From: Pseudomonas putida
Lineage (GTDB): Bacteria > Pseudomonadota > Gammaproteobacteria > Pseudomonadales > Pseudomonadaceae
Reading direction: 5' to 3'
Assembly (NCBI GenBank): GCA_041071465.1
Contig: CP163498.1
Span: 4,668,001 to 4,732,000, forward strand
Length of the DNA: 64,000 nucleotides
Below, piece by piece: positions 63,531 through 64,000 of this stretch. The notes beneath the pieces were generated by a model. The model did not search any database. It saw only the letters and a program-made list of their open reading frames with translations, and had not been told where the DNA came from. The position numbers and the translations under genes are program-made. The first letter of the stretch is position 1, and each line of letters opens with the position of its first letter.

Positions 63531-64000
63531 CTAGCCAAGCGTAAGCATTAACACCAAAGGCAGGGTGGCGGCGGCCGCTACGGTCTGCAGGGCGATGATG
63601 GTGGCCATCAAGGGCGCATTGCCGCCCATTTGCCGGGCCATCACATAGGATGACGAAGCGGTGGGCAGCGCTTGGAACAGCACCGCCACCACCGCCGCCT
63701 GACCACTCAGGCCGAGCACTCTGCACAGGCCCCAGGTGGTCAGTGGCATGACCAGGAACTTGAACGCCGACGCCGCCATCAGCGGGCGCACCTGCTGGCC
63801 CAGGCGAGCGCCGCCCAGTGCCGCGCCGACGCACAGCAAGCCCAGCGGCAGGGCGGCCTGGCCCAAGGCCTTGACCGTGGGCTCGATCCCGGTCGGCAAG
63901 CCCAAACCGGTGGCCCTCAGCAGCAGCCCACCCGCACAGCCGACGATCAGCGGGTTGGCGAAGATTGCCCGTAGCACCGTGAGCGGTGAACTGTGGCGGG
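63531..64000 (-). CDS. AEC (auxin efflux carrier) family transporter, 5' part outside window
   Basis: The reading frame is open through the right edge, so the N-terminal half is missing. The visible 155 residues form the C-terminal five-helix half: NPLIVGCAGGLLLRATGLGLP, LGQAALPLGLLCVGAALG and FQALPTASSSYVMARQMGGNAPLMATIIALQTVAAAATLPLVLML, the AEC hallmark with the ALPTA/SSSYV motif in the second crossover. AEC proteins carry malonate, malate or other organic acids. Direct substrate cannot be seen. Confidence 0.9.
   Translation of the reverse strand, partial: RHSSPLTVLRAIFANPLIVGCAGGLLLRATGLGLPTGIEPTVKALGQAALPLGLLCVGAALGGARLGQQVRPLMAASAFKFLVMPLTTWGLCRVLGLSGQAAVVAVLFQALPTASSSYVMARQMGGNAPLMATIIALQTVAAAATLPLVLMLTLG

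Overview
The window is chromosomal DNA from a GC-rich gammaproteobacterium, almost certainly a member of the Pseudomonas putida group. The evidence is the gene content and order: galactarate/glucarate catabolism, D-lysine uptake and catabolism, Mux/Mdt-type RND pump, pgm, FecI/FecR/TonB receptor and PQQ quinate dehydrogenase with its porin resemble, from memory, the P. putida KT2440 segment around PP_3569-PP_3603. P. putida-style REP palindromes of the GGAGCGGCCTTGTGTCGCGA type also occur in the gaps. I see no rRNA, tRNA, CRISPR array, integrase or intact transposase.

Layout. 1-2.1 kb: end of a LysR regulator, a small secreted protein and a DUF998 membrane protein. 2.2-8.8 kb: aldarate module, with a FadR-type regulator facing kdgD, an MFS aldarate transporter, garD and alpha-ketoglutarate semialdehyde dehydrogenase; a shared ATCGTACAAC motif lies before the regulator gene and before kdgD. 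9-18.1 kb: a gamma-glutamyl hydrolase-like protein, then a D-lysine module (ABC importer, D-amino acid dehydrogenase, RpiR regulator, and divergently dpkA and amaC). 18.4-20.4 kb: an SdaC-like amino acid permease and tpx. 20.6-29.6 kb: muxABC-opmB, a four-gene tripartite pump operon with ATGA overlaps. 29.9-34.9 kb: an MHYT-GGDEF-EAL protein, DUF1652, DUF1345 and pgm. 35-38.9 kb: an iron-starvation cell-surface signalling set (ECF sigma, FecR, STN-containing receptor) behind an AT-rich Fur-like palindrome.

38.95-44.65 kb looks like accessory DNA. It starts at a lone half REP element, holds a roughly 1,600-codon NEL-type E3 ubiquitin ligase effector-like gene broken by four -1 frameshifts, and ends in a decayed GntR regulator. 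44.6-49.5 kb: a LysR regulator divergent from an operon of lactonase-like amidohydrolase, MFS carrier, SDR and TIM-barrel isomerase, an apparently uncharacterised sugar or sugar-acid pathway. 49.5-53.4 kb: a flavin monooxygenase/RidA pair divergent from a DUF1028/ArgE-like deacylase pair, a plausible catabolic set for an acylated amine. 53.4-57.2 kb: OprB-like porin and quinate dehydrogenase. 57.4-64 kb: cupin, LysR, MFS, LysE, GlxA-type AraC regulator, CAP-domain protein, SleB-like hydrolase and the start of an AEC transporter.

A recurring feature is the number of single-base deletions that break otherwise well-conserved genes: garD, rpiR, muxC and four places in the NEL gene. Each is repaired by adding exactly one base, and several lie in G or C runs. 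This suggests residual indel errors of the assembly, so these genes may be intact in the organism; it must be resolved before calling them pseudogenes. One consequence is a false 2.36-kb reading frame that joins the RpiR regulator to the ABC binding protein.
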